A stretch of 64,000 nucleotides of DNA, from contig NZ_MSCM01000002.1 of assembly GCF_002954665.1 (NCBI RefSeq), forward strand, positions 1,243,718 through 1,307,717, given 5' to 3'. Shown one piece after another: positions 52,946 to 62,538 of this stretch (position 1 is its first letter; every line of letters begins with the position of its first letter). The position numbers and the translations under genes are program-made. The DNA comes from Polaribacter glomeratus (GTDB lineage: Bacteria; Bacteroidota; Bacteroidia; Flavobacteriales; Flavobacteriaceae). The notes beneath the pieces are model-generated. The model searched no databases. It saw only the letters and a program-made list of their open reading frames with translations, and was not told the DNA's origin.

Positions 52946-53637
52946 TATTTAAAACTGTATTTAAAAATCCAACCTAAAATTTTAATTCCTGCAAATATAG
53001 TACCTTTTATTGTACCTGACACTTTAGAAACACCAATTCTGTTTCTGTATTTCATAAAAATTTCTGTATATGTTAATTTTTGCTTTAAAGCCTTTAATTG
53101 CATCTCTACTGTCCATCCATAAGTTTTGTCTTGCATATTTAACGCTAACAGTTTACCATACTTTATAGCTCTAAAAGGGCCTAAATCTGTGAACTTTGCT
53201 CTAAACAATAGTTTCATTAAAGAGGTTGCCAGCCAATTTCCAAAAACTTGTTGTGGGGTCATAGAACCCTTTTCTCTTAATTCTTTTACACGAGCACCAA
53301 TTACAAAATCAATATTATCATTTATAATTGGAGCTATAATTTCGGTTAATTGTTCTGGATAATCAGAATAATCACCGTCTAAAAATACAATAATTTCTGG
53401 TTTTATTTCTTGTTTTGAAATATAATCCATTCCTTTTAAACAGGCATAACCATATCCTTTCCTTTGTTCTTTTAAAACGGTTGCACCTGCATTTTTAGCA
53501 TTTATTTCTGTATTATCCGAAGAATTATTACTGACAACTATTATTTCGTCTACAATTTCTGGGATGTCATTAATAACTTTGGCAATAGAATCCTGCTCAT
53601 TATAAGCAGGAATAATAACTTTTATAATTGGTTTCAT
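52945..53637 (-). CDS. GT2 glycosyltransferase, dolichyl-phosphate-mannose-synthase-like
   Basis: The 230-residue protein has VIIPAYNEQDSI, the DGDYSDYPEQL donor-binding motif and a late hydrophobic stretch. This resembles DPM1/DPG synthases that charge a polyprenyl phosphate with a sugar. It could make the lipid-linked sugar used by the GT-C enzyme two genes downstream. Its start directly abuts the stop of the MORN gene, and its end overlaps the next gene by one base. Confidence 0.9.
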   Translation of the reverse strand: MKPIIKVIIPAYNEQDSIAKVINDIPEIVDEIIVVSNNSSDNTEINAKNAGATVLKEQRKGYGYACLKGMDYISKQEIKPEIIVFLDGDYSDYPEQLTEIIAPIINDNIDFVIGARVKELREKGSMTPQQVFGNWLATSLMKLLFRAKFTDLGPFRAIKYGKLLALNMQDKTYGWTVEMQLKALKQKLTYTEIFMKYRNRIGVSKVSGTIKGTIFAGIKILGWIFKYSFK

Positions 53638-54114
53638 TTATTGTAAATCGCTAAGGGTATTTTCTTTTTTAAAGGATGAAAAATCTCTCCATTCATTTAA
53701 CTTTTTTCCGTCTTTATATTTAGAAGCTTTTATCAATTTACCTTCTAGATATACCAAACAATACCCGTTTTTTTGATTGTTTTGCAATTGACATTTATGA
53801 TGAATGTTCCCGTTTTTATCATAAAATAACCACCAACCATATTTTTTTCCAAATTTAAAATGCCCTTGTTTTTCTTTACCCGCATTTTCGCTGTAAAAAT
53901 ACCAATATTTTGTTTCTAAATTATCTTTAAAAAGACCTTCTTTTTTTAGGCTCCCGTTTTCGTAGTAAAATTTCCAATAATCAACCTTAGAGCTATTGAA
54001 TGTCCAACCTTCTTTTTCTATTTGTCCGTTTGAATAGTATTCTTTTTGATATTTCTTCTGATTAGAAAAACCAAAGGTTGATAGTATAATATATAGTGTA
54101 AAGAAATATTTCAT
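53638..54114 (-). CDS. MORN-repeat protein (YwqK-like)
   Basis: The 158-residue protein has a signal peptide (about 1–17). About five MORN-type repeats of the pattern YYxNGxIKKEG/GxWxFYYExG follow (YYSNGQIEKEG, YYENGSLKKEG, YSENAGKEKQG, YDKNGNIHHK). These form a beta-strand ladder of unknown function in bacteria, sometimes called YwqK-like. It abuts the DPM-like glycosyltransferase gene, so it is co-transcribed with the glycosyltransferase set. Confidence 0.85.
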   Translation of the reverse strand: MKYFFTLYIILSTFGFSNQKKYQKEYYSNGQIEKEGWTFNSSKVDYWKFYYENGSLKKEGLFKDNLETKYWYFYSENAGKEKQGHFKFGKKYGWWLFYDKNGNIHHKCQLQNNQKNGYCLVYLEGKLIKASKYKDGKKLNEWRDFSSFKKENTLSDLQ

Positions 54115-54153
54115 TTTATTTTTCGCAATAATTGATAATTGATCACTGAAAAC

Positions 54154-55776
54154 CTATTTTTTATTAATTAATGACATTAAATCAACATCATTTCCTAACA
54201 AAATTTCTGTAGGATTAATTCTACCATCTTCTGGTCCATTTTCTAATTTTAGAACACCTCTTGGGCAAACTGCCGAACAAATTCCGCAGCCAACACAACT
54301 AGAACGCACAATGTTTTCGCCCTTTTGCGCGTATGCTCTTACATCAATTCCTTGCTCACAATACGTAGAACAATTTCCGCAAGAAATACATTGACCACCA
54401 TTTGTTGTAATTCTAAAACGCGATTTAAAACGCTGAACAAATCCTAAATAAGCCGCTAAAGGGCAGCCAAATCTACACCAAACACGGTTGCCAAAAATAG
54501 GGTAAAATCCGGTACCAATTACACCTGCAAACCAAGCGCCAATTAAGAAACTGTAGGTGTCTTTTATCCATTGAGATTTAATGCCTAAAAAAGACTGTGT
54601 TCCAGAAAAATAACAATACAAAGTAACGGCAGTCATCAGTAAAGAAAATGCTAAAACAGCATGAATTAACCATCGTTCTAGTTTCCAGGATTTTAATGTT
54701 TTGTCTGAGTTTTGTCTGTAAGGATCGCCTAAAGTTTCTGCCAAACCACCACAACCACAAACCCAAGAACAATACCATCTTTTACCAAAGAAATATACCA
54801 TTACTGGTACAATTACCAGGGTTAAAACAATCCCCCAGACTAAAATAAAGATTCCAATTCCGCCACTATTTTTAAGACTTTCTATATTCCATTCAAAGAA
54901 AAAATCATAGTCTAAAGGAAAGGCACTTTTAAAATCGTAACCAGGCATATTTAAACTGGTCATTATTTCTGGAATTAAAAAAGCAAATACAATTTGAAAG
55001 AATAAAACAGAAGTTGTTCTTACAATTTGATATTTATTATGTCTATACTTAATGTACATTCTGGTACCCATTACCAACATAATTGTACAGTATAAAAAGC
55101 CATAAACAAACCATTGGCTTGCATCGCCGCCATTTAAAAAGTTGCTAATTGGATCAAAAATAAACGTCCAGTTTACCAAATAATCTGGTCTAAAATAAAG
55201 CACTAAATAAAAAGTAACTAAATAAACAAGCACTAACCAAGCTATCCAACCACGATTTGTAGCCGATTCGTGGTAAATTCCGTCGTTTTTTATACCTGGT
55301 TTTCCTAACAAAATAAGATTCGGAAGAATAAATAATAAAGCACCGATAATACCTAGTCCAAAAGTTAAAAACCAAACGAGACCAGGGTTCTCTTTAATGA
55401 ATCCTTTGCCTGATTTTTTAGCTAATTCGTAACTTAAACTGTGAGGTTTTCCAAAGATTTTATATTCGTATTGTTCACTTTTTTTAGCCCAGTTTTTTTC
55501 TGCGCTATATTTTGCAATTTGTGCATCATAATAATTATTTGAGGTTTCAAAAGCTGCGGTTACTTTGCTCGAAAATTCAAAAATATTAATGTTATTAGAG
55601 GTAACAATTGCTTTAGAAAGGGCTTCTTTTAAAACATCACTTTTATAGCCCTTATCAGAGATATAAGAATTTAATTCTTTTTGCGTTAAGTTAAATGAAC
55701 CTGTAAAAATGGATGTCGTAAAGATTGTTAATCCAATAATAAAGACAACTAAACCTATGTTTTTTATAAATTTCAC
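54154..55776 (-). CDS. NosR/NapH-like membrane protein with two 4Fe-4S clusters
   Basis: The 540-residue protein has an N-terminal anchor and a periplasmic part (about 25–130). Then come about six membrane segments with the CxxxCxCG-type (CSWVCGCGGLAETLG) and CRFGCPLAAY motifs of the NosR/NapH/CcoG group. A ferredoxin domain near the C-terminus has CISCGNCSTYCEQGID and CVGCGICSAVCPRG, two 4Fe-4S sites. No FMN-binding domain like that of true NosR is seen. It lies 59 bp from the FAD oxidoreductase gene, which may feed it electrons. Electron acceptor unknown. Confidence 0.85.
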   Translation of the reverse strand: MKFIKNIGLVVFIIGLTIFTTSIFTGSFNLTQKELNSYISDKGYKSDVLKEALSKAIVTSNNINIFEFSSKVTAAFETSNNYYDAQIAKYSAEKNWAKKSEQYEYKIFGKPHSLSYELAKKSGKGFIKENPGLVWFLTFGLGIIGALLFILPNLILLGKPGIKNDGIYHESATNRGWIAWLVLVYLVTFYLVLYFRPDYLVNWTFIFDPISNFLNGGDASQWFVYGFLYCTIMLVMGTRMYIKYRHNKYQIVRTTSVLFFQIVFAFLIPEIMTSLNMPGYDFKSAFPLDYDFFFEWNIESLKNSGGIGIFILVWGIVLTLVIVPVMVYFFGKRWYCSWVCGCGGLAETLGDPYRQNSDKTLKSWKLERWLIHAVLAFSLLMTAVTLYCYFSGTQSFLGIKSQWIKDTYSFLIGAWFAGVIGTGFYPIFGNRVWCRFGCPLAAYLGFVQRFKSRFRITTNGGQCISCGNCSTYCEQGIDVRAYAQKGENIVRSSCVGCGICSAVCPRGVLKLENGPEDGRINPTEILLGNDVDLMSLINKK

Positions 55777-55835
55777 AATAATATATTAGTTTTATGATAA
55801 ATTAATTTGGTTAATTTTTTTCTATCTAATGATTC

Positions 55836-57182
55836 TTAAATACTAAAAATCCGTTTCCAACTTTTCTTTTTTAATTGGATGTTTGTATTGTTTTCTTGAT
55901 TGAATTTCGCCACAATTTCTGCTTCATGCAGTTTGTAAAATTCAGGATCAAAATTAGCATCCGCTAAATATTCTAAAACATGTTCAATCGTTTTATTTTT
56001 GGATAACCATTTATCAAAAATTTCATGGCGCATTCGAATCCCGAAGGTATTAATTCCTAAAAATTGTCGAGAGTTTGCATTATAAGAAATTGTAATGCAT
56101 TTATTTTCTTTTGGATGCTGCCATTGAAAATAAGTTTCATTTTCCTGCTTATTTCGTTCACTAAAAACCCAACCATAGGTTTGGTATTCTATGTCTAAAA
56201 ATTTAGCCGAATTAAACCAATGACCTGGTTTGTATTCGGTTTTATTGTCGCAAATTGTTTGCGCAACCGTTTCTCCCATCATTCTACCTGTATACCAAAC
56301 TGCTTCAATAGTTCTTCGTTGCCCAATTGCTTCGTGTTGTTCGGCACAATCGCCAATTGCATAAACATCAGCAATATTAGTTTCTAAAAAGCGATTTACT
56401 AAAACACCTTTTTTTATGTCAATTTTTGAACCTTTTATAAAATCGATATTTGGCGTAACACCAGCAGTTAAGCCAACAACATTACATTCAATTTCTTCGC
56501 CAGTTTCTTCTATAATTACCGAAGTTACTTTACTGTTTTTATCCGCTTTAATTTCTTTTAAATTGGTGCTTAAACGTAAATCTATATGATGTTCTAAAAT
56601 ATGTTTATTAATCATTTCTGATTCTTGAGCAGGTAAAACCCCGTTCCAAAAACTATCTTCTCGAACCAAAAAAGTAACCGGAATTTTTCTGCTTACTAGC
56701 ATTTCTGCCAATTCAATTCCTATTAATCCGCCACCAACAATTACCGCTCTTTTGCAAACGATATTATTAGGCGCATGTTTTTCTAAGTTTTCTAAATCTT
56801 GTTTGTGATACATGCCCATAACACCTTCTAAATCTTGACCTTTCCATCCAAATTTATTAGGTTTAGAACCTGTGGCAATAATTAATCGGTCATAAGAAAT
56901 TGTAGAAGTATCTTTAAAAATTAATTTTTTTTGATCAGTATTTATATTTTCTACCAAACCTTCTTTTAGATCGATGCGATTTTTTTTCCAAAACCAATTT
57001 TCATAAGGTTGCGTATGTTCAAATTTTTGATGCCCCATGTACACATACATAAGCGCAGTTCTAGAAAAAAAGAATTTAGATTCTGCCGAAACTACTGTAA
57101 TTTTTTTGTCAGAATTTTTTCTGATATGTCTTGCAGCGGTAATTCCTGCAATTCCATTTCCAATAATAACAACATGCTCCAT
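55836..57182 (-). CDS. FAD-dependent NAD(P)H oxidoreductase (rubredoxin/nitrite-reductase-like)
   Basis: The 448-residue flavoprotein has the FAD dinucleotide fold VVIIGNGIAGITAARHI (residues 4–20), a second nucleotide fold AVIVGGGLIGIELAEML (about 145–161) and DVYAIGDCAE (about 268–277) near the FAD end. A C-terminal extension (about 300–448) is beyond the usual two domains. It is the first gene in the minus-strand run before the ferredoxin protein, so an NAD(P)H-to-membrane electron route is plausible. The exact substrate is not known. Confidence 0.88.
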   Translation of the reverse strand: MEHVVIIGNGIAGITAARHIRKNSDKKITVVSAESKFFFSRTALMYVYMGHQKFEHTQPYENWFWKKNRIDLKEGLVENINTDQKKLIFKDTSTISYDRLIIATGSKPNKFGWKGQDLEGVMGMYHKQDLENLEKHAPNNIVCKRAVIVGGGLIGIELAEMLVSRKIPVTFLVREDSFWNGVLPAQESEMINKHILEHHIDLRLSTNLKEIKADKNSKVTSVIIEETGEEIECNVVGLTAGVTPNIDFIKGSKIDIKKGVLVNRFLETNIADVYAIGDCAEQHEAIGQRRTIEAVWYTGRMMGETVAQTICDNKTEYKPGHWFNSAKFLDIEYQTYGWVFSERNKQENETYFQWQHPKENKCITISYNANSRQFLGINTFGIRMRHEIFDKWLSKNKTIEHVLEYLADANFDPEFYKLHEAEIVAKFNQENNTNIQLKKKSWKRIFSI

Positions 57183-57347
57183 AATTGATTGATTTCTGCT
57201 TTAAGTCGATGTTAAAGTTAAGACCTTAATAGCGAAAACTAATTTAGAATAGTTATAAATAGAAAAACATTTTAAAAAATTGTAAGTATTTAGAGGTTCT
57301 AAAGACATAAAATAGAATAATAGTAAAGCTACAAAACTATCAGAAAA

Positions 57348-58217
57348 ATGAAAAATAGATTTTTAAAGAGTACCTGTATTGCAATGATATTTGTCAGTTT
57401 TAATGCTGTTGCTCAACAAGATGATAGTGTAAAAAGTAACATACAAACGTATACGCCATCAAAATTATTAAACAAAGGTCAGTGGGATATTAAGTTTTTT
57501 AACAATCTATATACAGAAACGAAAGGTAATTATAACGGTGTTAAAGCGGATAAAGCAAGAGCAACCTTTTTTACATCAACCGTAGATATTTTTACAGGTA
57601 TTTCTGACAACAACCGCCTAAATATTGGTTTATTATTAGAATACAGAACAAATGTAATAAATGGTAAAAGTGCAACAACTGTTTTTAATTTTGCTGATGA
57701 TACTAGTTCAAGAAATGGAGTATCCTCTTTTGCACCCGCTTTAAAATGGCAACCAATATCAAAGGTTGGTAATTTTTCTGTTCAAAGTGCGTTCCATATT
57801 CCCTTAATTGCTGATGAAATAGATGTAAACGGAGTTTTTTTAGATCAAACTGCACTTACATTTCAAAATCGTTTTTTCTATGATTACACGTATCCAAGCG
57901 GAAAATGGCAGTTATTTACAGAATTAAATACAGAGTATAATTTTGGTGATGAAGCTAGTTTTGCAAACAAAACTTTTGTGTTAGCGCCGGGTATTTTTAT
58001 GAGTTATTTTCCAAGTGATAAAACAACTGTTTTAGGATTTGTACAACATTATCAAAGAATAGGTGATTTTAATCAAGACTTTACATCCGTAGGTTTTGGA
58101 GGAAAATACCAGCTAAATACCACCTTAAATTTAGAGGTTTTATATAGTAAGTTTGTAAGAGGAAATGATACCGGTTTAGGACAAAGTTTTAACATTGGCT
58201 TAAGAGCTTTGTTTTAA
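57348..58217 (+). CDS. Putative outer-membrane beta-barrel protein (transporter-like)
   Basis: The 289-residue protein has a signal peptide (about 1–22, VAQ). The rest is a barrel-like series of strands with aromatic girdles (NRLNIGLLLEYRTNVI, GKWQLFTELNTEYNFG), ending in a Phe (RALF) typical of outer-membrane proteins. The family is not recognised. It is separated by 27 bp from the GH113-like gene, so the pair may form a unit for a carbohydrate. Confidence 0.75.
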   Translation: MKNRFLKSTCIAMIFVSFNAVAQQDDSVKSNIQTYTPSKLLNKGQWDIKFFNNLYTETKGNYNGVKADKARATFFTSTVDIFTGISDNNRLNIGLLLEYRTNVINGKSATTVFNFADDTSSRNGVSSFAPALKWQPISKVGNFSVQSAFHIPLIADEIDVNGVFLDQTALTFQNRFFYDYTYPSGKWQLFTELNTEYNFGDEASFANKTFVLAPGIFMSYFPSDKTTVLGFVQHYQRIGDFNQDFTSVGFGGKYQLNTTLNLEVLYSKFVRGNDTGLGQSFNIGLRALF

Positions 58218-58244
58218 TTAAAATTAGTATTTTTAAAGAGATTT

Positions 58245-59246
58245 ATGAAAACAACGAAATTTCTTTTTTTAGCACTCATCTTTTTACAAATATCTTGTAA
58301 AAGTCAAACCAAAAAGATTAACGGACTAAGTTTTGTGGCGTCAAGAGATAAAATTGATACTACACACACGAACCCTGTTTTAAAGGTTCAAAGTAATTAT
58401 GTTGCATTGATGCCTTTTGGTTTTATAAAAGAATTGGCATCGCCTAAAATTACACACAATACAGACAGACAGTGGTTTGGCGAAACAAAAAATGGCTTGT
58501 TGCAATATGCAAAAGAGTTTCAAAAGAATGATGTAAAAATTATGGTGAAACCTCAAATTTGGGTTTGGCGAGGAGAGTTTACAGGTTTAATAGAAATGCA
58601 TTCTGATGAGCAATGGAAAATTCTAGAAGATTCGTATTCAGCATTTATTTTAACATACGCAAAAGCAGCCCAAGAAATAAGTGCAGATATGTTTTGTATA
58701 GGAACAGAACTAGAAAAATTTGTGATGCAAAGGCCTCAATATTGGCAAAGCCTAATTAAAGAAATTAGAAAAGTGTATAAAGGAAAACTAACCTATGCCG
58801 CAAATTGGGATGAGTATAAAAGAGTGCCTTTTTGGAATGAAATCGATTTTATTGGTATTGATGCATATTTTCCTTTAAGTGATAAAAAAACACCAACTGT
58901 GCAAGAGTTAGAAATTGGCTGGAAACCTCATAAACAAGAAATTATAAGAATTCAGAAACAATATAATAAACCAATTTTATTTACAGAATTTGGGTATAGA
59001 AGTGTTGATTATAATGCAAAAAAACCTTGGTTTGTAGATAATATAGAAGGTACTATTAATTTACAAGCACAAGTAAATGGCTTGCAAGCTATACATAATC
59101 AATTTTGGAAAGAAGATTGGTTTGCTGGTGGTTTTGCCTGGAAATGGTTTCACAAACACCAAGAAGTTGGTGGCGGAAACAACAACAGATTTACGCCACA
59201 AAACAAACCAGCAGAAGAAACACTTAGAAGATTATACAAACAATAA
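58245..59246 (+). CDS. GH113-like glycoside hydrolase, lipoprotein
   Basis: The 333-residue protein has a lipobox ending in Cys19 (LQISC), then a TIM-barrel domain. The catalytic-acid region contains DMFCIGTELEKF, and the second Glu is in LFTEFGYRS, as in GH113 and related beta-mannanase or endo-glycosidase families. DFIGIDAYFP is also conserved. The cell location is the outer or inner membrane with a lipid anchor. The substrate is not determined. Confidence 0.82.
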   Translation: MKTTKFLFLALIFLQISCKSQTKKINGLSFVASRDKIDTTHTNPVLKVQSNYVALMPFGFIKELASPKITHNTDRQWFGETKNGLLQYAKEFQKNDVKIMVKPQIWVWRGEFTGLIEMHSDEQWKILEDSYSAFILTYAKAAQEISADMFCIGTELEKFVMQRPQYWQSLIKEIRKVYKGKLTYAANWDEYKRVPFWNEIDFIGIDAYFPLSDKKTPTVQELEIGWKPHKQEIIRIQKQYNKPILFTEFGYRSVDYNAKKPWFVDNIEGTINLQAQVNGLQAIHNQFWKEDWFAGGFAWKWFHKHQEVGGGNNNRFTPQNKPAEETLRRLYKQ

Positions 59247-59267
59247 CTTTTTTAAATATGATAAATG

Positions 59268-59301
59268 TTGTAAATTAAAAAGTGAATTATAAGTAACTTT
59301 G
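59268..59301 (+). promoter_or_regulatory. Promoter of the universal stress gene
   Basis: TTG (59268–59270), a 23-nt spacer and TAACTTTG (59294–59301) fit the Bacteroidota -33/-7 pattern; the ATG is 22 bp downstream. Confidence 0.6.
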
Positions 59302-59323
59302 TGTTACAACCTCTAAAAATTTT

Positions 59324-60160
59324 ATGATGAAAAAAATAATAGTACCTATAGATTTCTCTAACCATTCTGAATATGCATTAAAAGCTGCAGCACTTTTATC
59401 AAAAAAAGTAGACATAGAAATTTATGCTTTGCATATGTTAGATATTCAAGAAGTTAACTTGTCTCAAAGCGCAGACTTTAGTCAAGAAAAAGCAGTTTTC
59501 TTTTTAAAATTAGCAGAGGTTCGGTTTAAAAAGTTTTTGCAAAAAGACTATTTAAAAGGGGTTAAGGTTATCCCTATTATTAAACATTACAAAGTTTTTA
59601 GCGAAATAAATGCCATTGCAAAAGAAGTAAGTGCAGATTTAGTTATTATGGGATCTCACGGCGCTAGTGGTTTAAAGGAATTCTTTATGGGTTCTAATAC
59701 AGAAAAAGTTATTAGATATTCTGATTTGCCAGTCTTGGTAATTAAAAACGATTTGTTAGATGTAGATTTTTCTGATATCGTTTTTGCAACTGATTTCTCT
59801 GAAGAATCCATACCAGCATTTAATAGAATGTTAGCTTCTTTAGCGTTTTTAAACGCAAAAAAGCATCTGTTGTATGTGAATCTACCCAATGAAAAATTTA
59901 AAACTACTCCAGAAATGGATGCTTTAGCAAACAATTTTTTAATGAAAGCAGAAGGAAATACAGACAGATTAATAAATGTTAATTTTGTTTGTGCAAAATC
60001 TATCGAAAACGGAATTTTAAGTTTTTCAAACGCAGTTGGCTCAGACTTAATTGTGCTAAGTACGCATGGTAGAAAAGGCTTGTCTCATATTTTTGCGGGT
60101 AGTATTTCTGAAGATATTTCAAATCATTTGGCATTACCAATTATGACATTTAAAATTTAA
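59324..60160 (+). CDS. Tandem universal stress protein (two UspA domains)
   Basis: The 278-residue protein has two UspA folds (about 1–145 and 148–278). Both carry the nucleotide-binding loop: GSHGASGLKEFFMGSNTEKV near 108–127 and STHGRKGLSHIFAGSISED near 248–266. Two adjacent ATG codons allow a start at 59324 or 59327. Such proteins bind ATP and help survive starvation or stress; the exact role here is unknown. Confidence 0.92.
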   Translation: MMKKIIVPIDFSNHSEYALKAAALLSKKVDIEIYALHMLDIQEVNLSQSADFSQEKAVFFLKLAEVRFKKFLQKDYLKGVKVIPIIKHYKVFSEINAIAKEVSADLVIMGSHGASGLKEFFMGSNTEKVIRYSDLPVLVIKNDLLDVDFSDIVFATDFSEESIPAFNRMLASLAFLNAKKHLLYVNLPNEKFKTTPEMDALANNFLMKAEGNTDRLINVNFVCAKSIENGILSFSNAVGSDLIVLSTHGRKGLSHIFAGSISEDISNHLALPIMTFKI

Positions 60161-60240
60161 TTTTTTGTTTATAATTTAAGGTTCTAAGGCTGAATCTTAT
60201 TTGATAAATCGAACACACTAAAATTAGTTGTTGCACAAAA

Positions 60241-61518
60241 ATGAAATTTAAACATTGGCTACTTTTTTTGCTTTTTTTTACATTGATTTCGGCTGTTTTT
60301 TCGCAAGAAAAAAAAGTTTTAGAAGTTGAAATTAAAGGAGCGAAAAAAACAAAAATTTCATTTTTAAGAAACTTTTTAAGCACCAAAATAAATACTACTT
60401 TAGATTCAACGATTTTAGAGAAAGACATAATTCAGTTAAAAAGATTACCAGCAATTAGTCATGCATACTACCAAATTTCTCATAACTATGATAATTATTA
60501 CAACGTTTTAATTACTGTTGAAGAAAACTTAACGATTACTCCAGATATTAATTTCTGGACAACTACAAACAAACAGTTTGCGTATAAATTAGGGTTGTAC
60601 GATTATAATTTCTTAGGAAGAAATATTGCCTTCGGCGGATTTTATCAAAACAACCGATTTGATTCGTACGCCATTAATTTTAGTGCTCCAAATCTGTTTT
60701 CTAGAAAATGGGGGTTAAAAATAAATCATCAAAACTGGAAGAGCGAAGAGCCCTTGTATTTTAAAGATAAGAGCGCAAATTATGTGTACAATAATATTTC
60801 TTTTGAAGTTTTAGGCGTGCATCAAATTAATTTTGAAAATCAAATTCAATTCGGGTTCAACCTTTTTAAAGAAAAGTATCAATATTTATCTGGCTTTACA
60901 GATCCAGAAATTCCACAAGCTTTAAATCTCAATAAAACACTTTTTAAACTCGTTTATACGTTTGACGATTTAGATTATTTGTATCAATATGTATGCGGAT
61001 TTAAAAGCGTCTTGTACGCACAATACGTGCTTACAGAAAATGATTATCAGAATGATTTTTATATTTTTTGGAATGATTTTTTCTATTACAAAAGAATTGG
61101 CGAAAAGGGAAATTGGGCAAATAGAATGCGTTTTGGTTTATCATCAAATGAAAACACACCTTTTGCACCTTTTGCTTTAGATAACAACGTGAACCTGCGA
61201 GGTGTTGGTATTTTGGTTGATAGAGGAACAGGAAGCATTGTTTGGAACACAGAATACAGACACACAATTTACGATAAAAATTGGCTAACAATACAAACAA
61301 ATCTGTTTACAGATTTTGGCGCTTGGAGAAATCCTGGAGGCGAAATTAATGACTTTTTAAAAAGTGAAAACTTGCACATGTATTCTGGTTTTGGGCTGCG
61401 CTTTATTAGTAAAAAAATATACAATGCTACTTTTAGAATCGATTATGGTTTTAGGGTAAATAATAATCAAAATGATTCAAGAGGAGGCTTGGTTTTTGGT
61501 ATTGGGCAATATTTTTAA
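60241..61518 (+). CDS. POTRA-plus-barrel outer-membrane protein (Omp85-related)
   Basis: The 425-residue protein has a signal peptide (about 1–21, VFSQ) and a single short POTRA-like region (about 25–100, SHAYYQISHNYDNYYNVLITVEE). The beta-barrel (about 115–425) shows the conserved late NVNLRGVG segment and ends in GQYF. It is only half the size of BamA and has about one POTRA domain, so it belongs to a smaller Omp85-related group. Possible roles are secretion or membrane assembly; unknown. Confidence 0.82.
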   Translation: MKFKHWLLFLLFFTLISAVFSQEKKVLEVEIKGAKKTKISFLRNFLSTKINTTLDSTILEKDIIQLKRLPAISHAYYQISHNYDNYYNVLITVEENLTITPDINFWTTTNKQFAYKLGLYDYNFLGRNIAFGGFYQNNRFDSYAINFSAPNLFSRKWGLKINHQNWKSEEPLYFKDKSANYVYNNISFEVLGVHQINFENQIQFGFNLFKEKYQYLSGFTDPEIPQALNLNKTLFKLVYTFDDLDYLYQYVCGFKSVLYAQYVLTENDYQNDFYIFWNDFFYYKRIGEKGNWANRMRFGLSSNENTPFAPFALDNNVNLRGVGILVDRGTGSIVWNTEYRHTIYDKNWLTIQTNLFTDFGAWRNPGGEINDFLKSENLHMYSGFGLRFISKKIYNATFRIDYGFRVNNNQNDSRGGLVFGIGQYF

Positions 61519-61807
61519 TTATTATTGTATTATTAAAAATAGTTTAGTTTTATAGATACTTCTGAAATAAAGAGTTTTTTTTTAAAGAGCAGCTTATTTT
61601 TTTAGAATTCGTTTTAAGACAATAAAAAAGAGATTTTTTCCTTTTATTTACAGTTCATGGTTAATTGCAGTCAAGTTTTGGTTCTTGGCGCTAGAATCGA
61701 TAGCAGTCTTGTCATTGCTTATCGGTCAAGATTGATTTTTAATCTAATTTTAATCCAAAATCCTTTTCTTTTTTTTGATAAATAGTTAATTTTACAAAAA
61801 AAATTAC

Positions 61808-62536
61808 ATGAGCACTTTTGCAATTGGCGACATTCATGGCGGATTAAAAGCCTTACTTCAGGTTTTAAATAAGCTAGAAATTAAAGAAGAAGATACACTT
61901 ATTTTTATGGGCGATTATGTAGATGGTTGGAGCGAATCTGCACAAGTCATCGATTTTTTAATCAATCTTTCAGAGAAATTTAATTGCATTATTATTAAAG
62001 GAAACCATGATTTTTGGTGTCAAAATTGGTTAAAAACTGGTGTTGTGCACCCTTCTTGGTACATGCACGGCGGTAAAGAAACAATGGATAGTTATGACGG
62101 TTTTGCTGATGAAAAAAGACAACAGCATCTACTTTTTTTAGAAAACTTGCCATTATATTATTTAGACAATCAAAATAGATTGTTTCTGCATGCAGGTTTT
62201 ACTTCTGTTCATGGCGTTGAACATGAAAAATTTCAAGAACTTTTTTATTTAGATAGATCTTTGTGGGAAATGCTTTTGGTAATGGATACAAGTATTCAAA
62301 AAGTCTCTATGTTTTATCCGAAGAGATTATTACACTATAAAGAAATATATATTGGTCATACACCAACAACAAATTACAATGAACCTTGGCCAATGAATAT
62401 TGCCAACGTTTGGAATATTGATACTGGTGCTGCTTTTAAAGGAAAAGTAACCGGAATAAATATTGATACAAAAGCTTTTGTTCAAAGCGATAGTTTACCA
62501 AGTTTATATCCTGATGAAAGAGGTCGTAATAAGTAA
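61808..62536 (+). CDS. Metallophosphoesterase (serine/threonine-phosphatase-like)
   Basis: The 242-residue cytoplasmic protein has the three metal-binding motifs of calcineurin-type phosphatases, GDIHG (residues 7–11), GDYVDGW and GNHDFW, plus a late GHTPTT. This is the PP2A/PrpA-like or bis-tetraphosphatase group. The stop is 2 bp from the convergent sterol-desaturase-family gene. A 289-bp gap upstream (61519–61807) shows no clear feature. Confidence 0.9.
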   Translation: MSTFAIGDIHGGLKALLQVLNKLEIKEEDTLIFMGDYVDGWSESAQVIDFLINLSEKFNCIIIKGNHDFWCQNWLKTGVVHPSWYMHGGKETMDSYDGFADEKRQQHLLFLENLPLYYLDNQNRLFLHAGFTSVHGVEHEKFQELFYLDRSLWEMLLVMDTSIQKVSMFYPKRLLHYKEIYIGHTPTTNYNEPWPMNIANVWNIDTGAAFKGKVTGINIDTKAFVQSDSLPSLYPDERGRNK

Positions 62537-62538
62537 TT

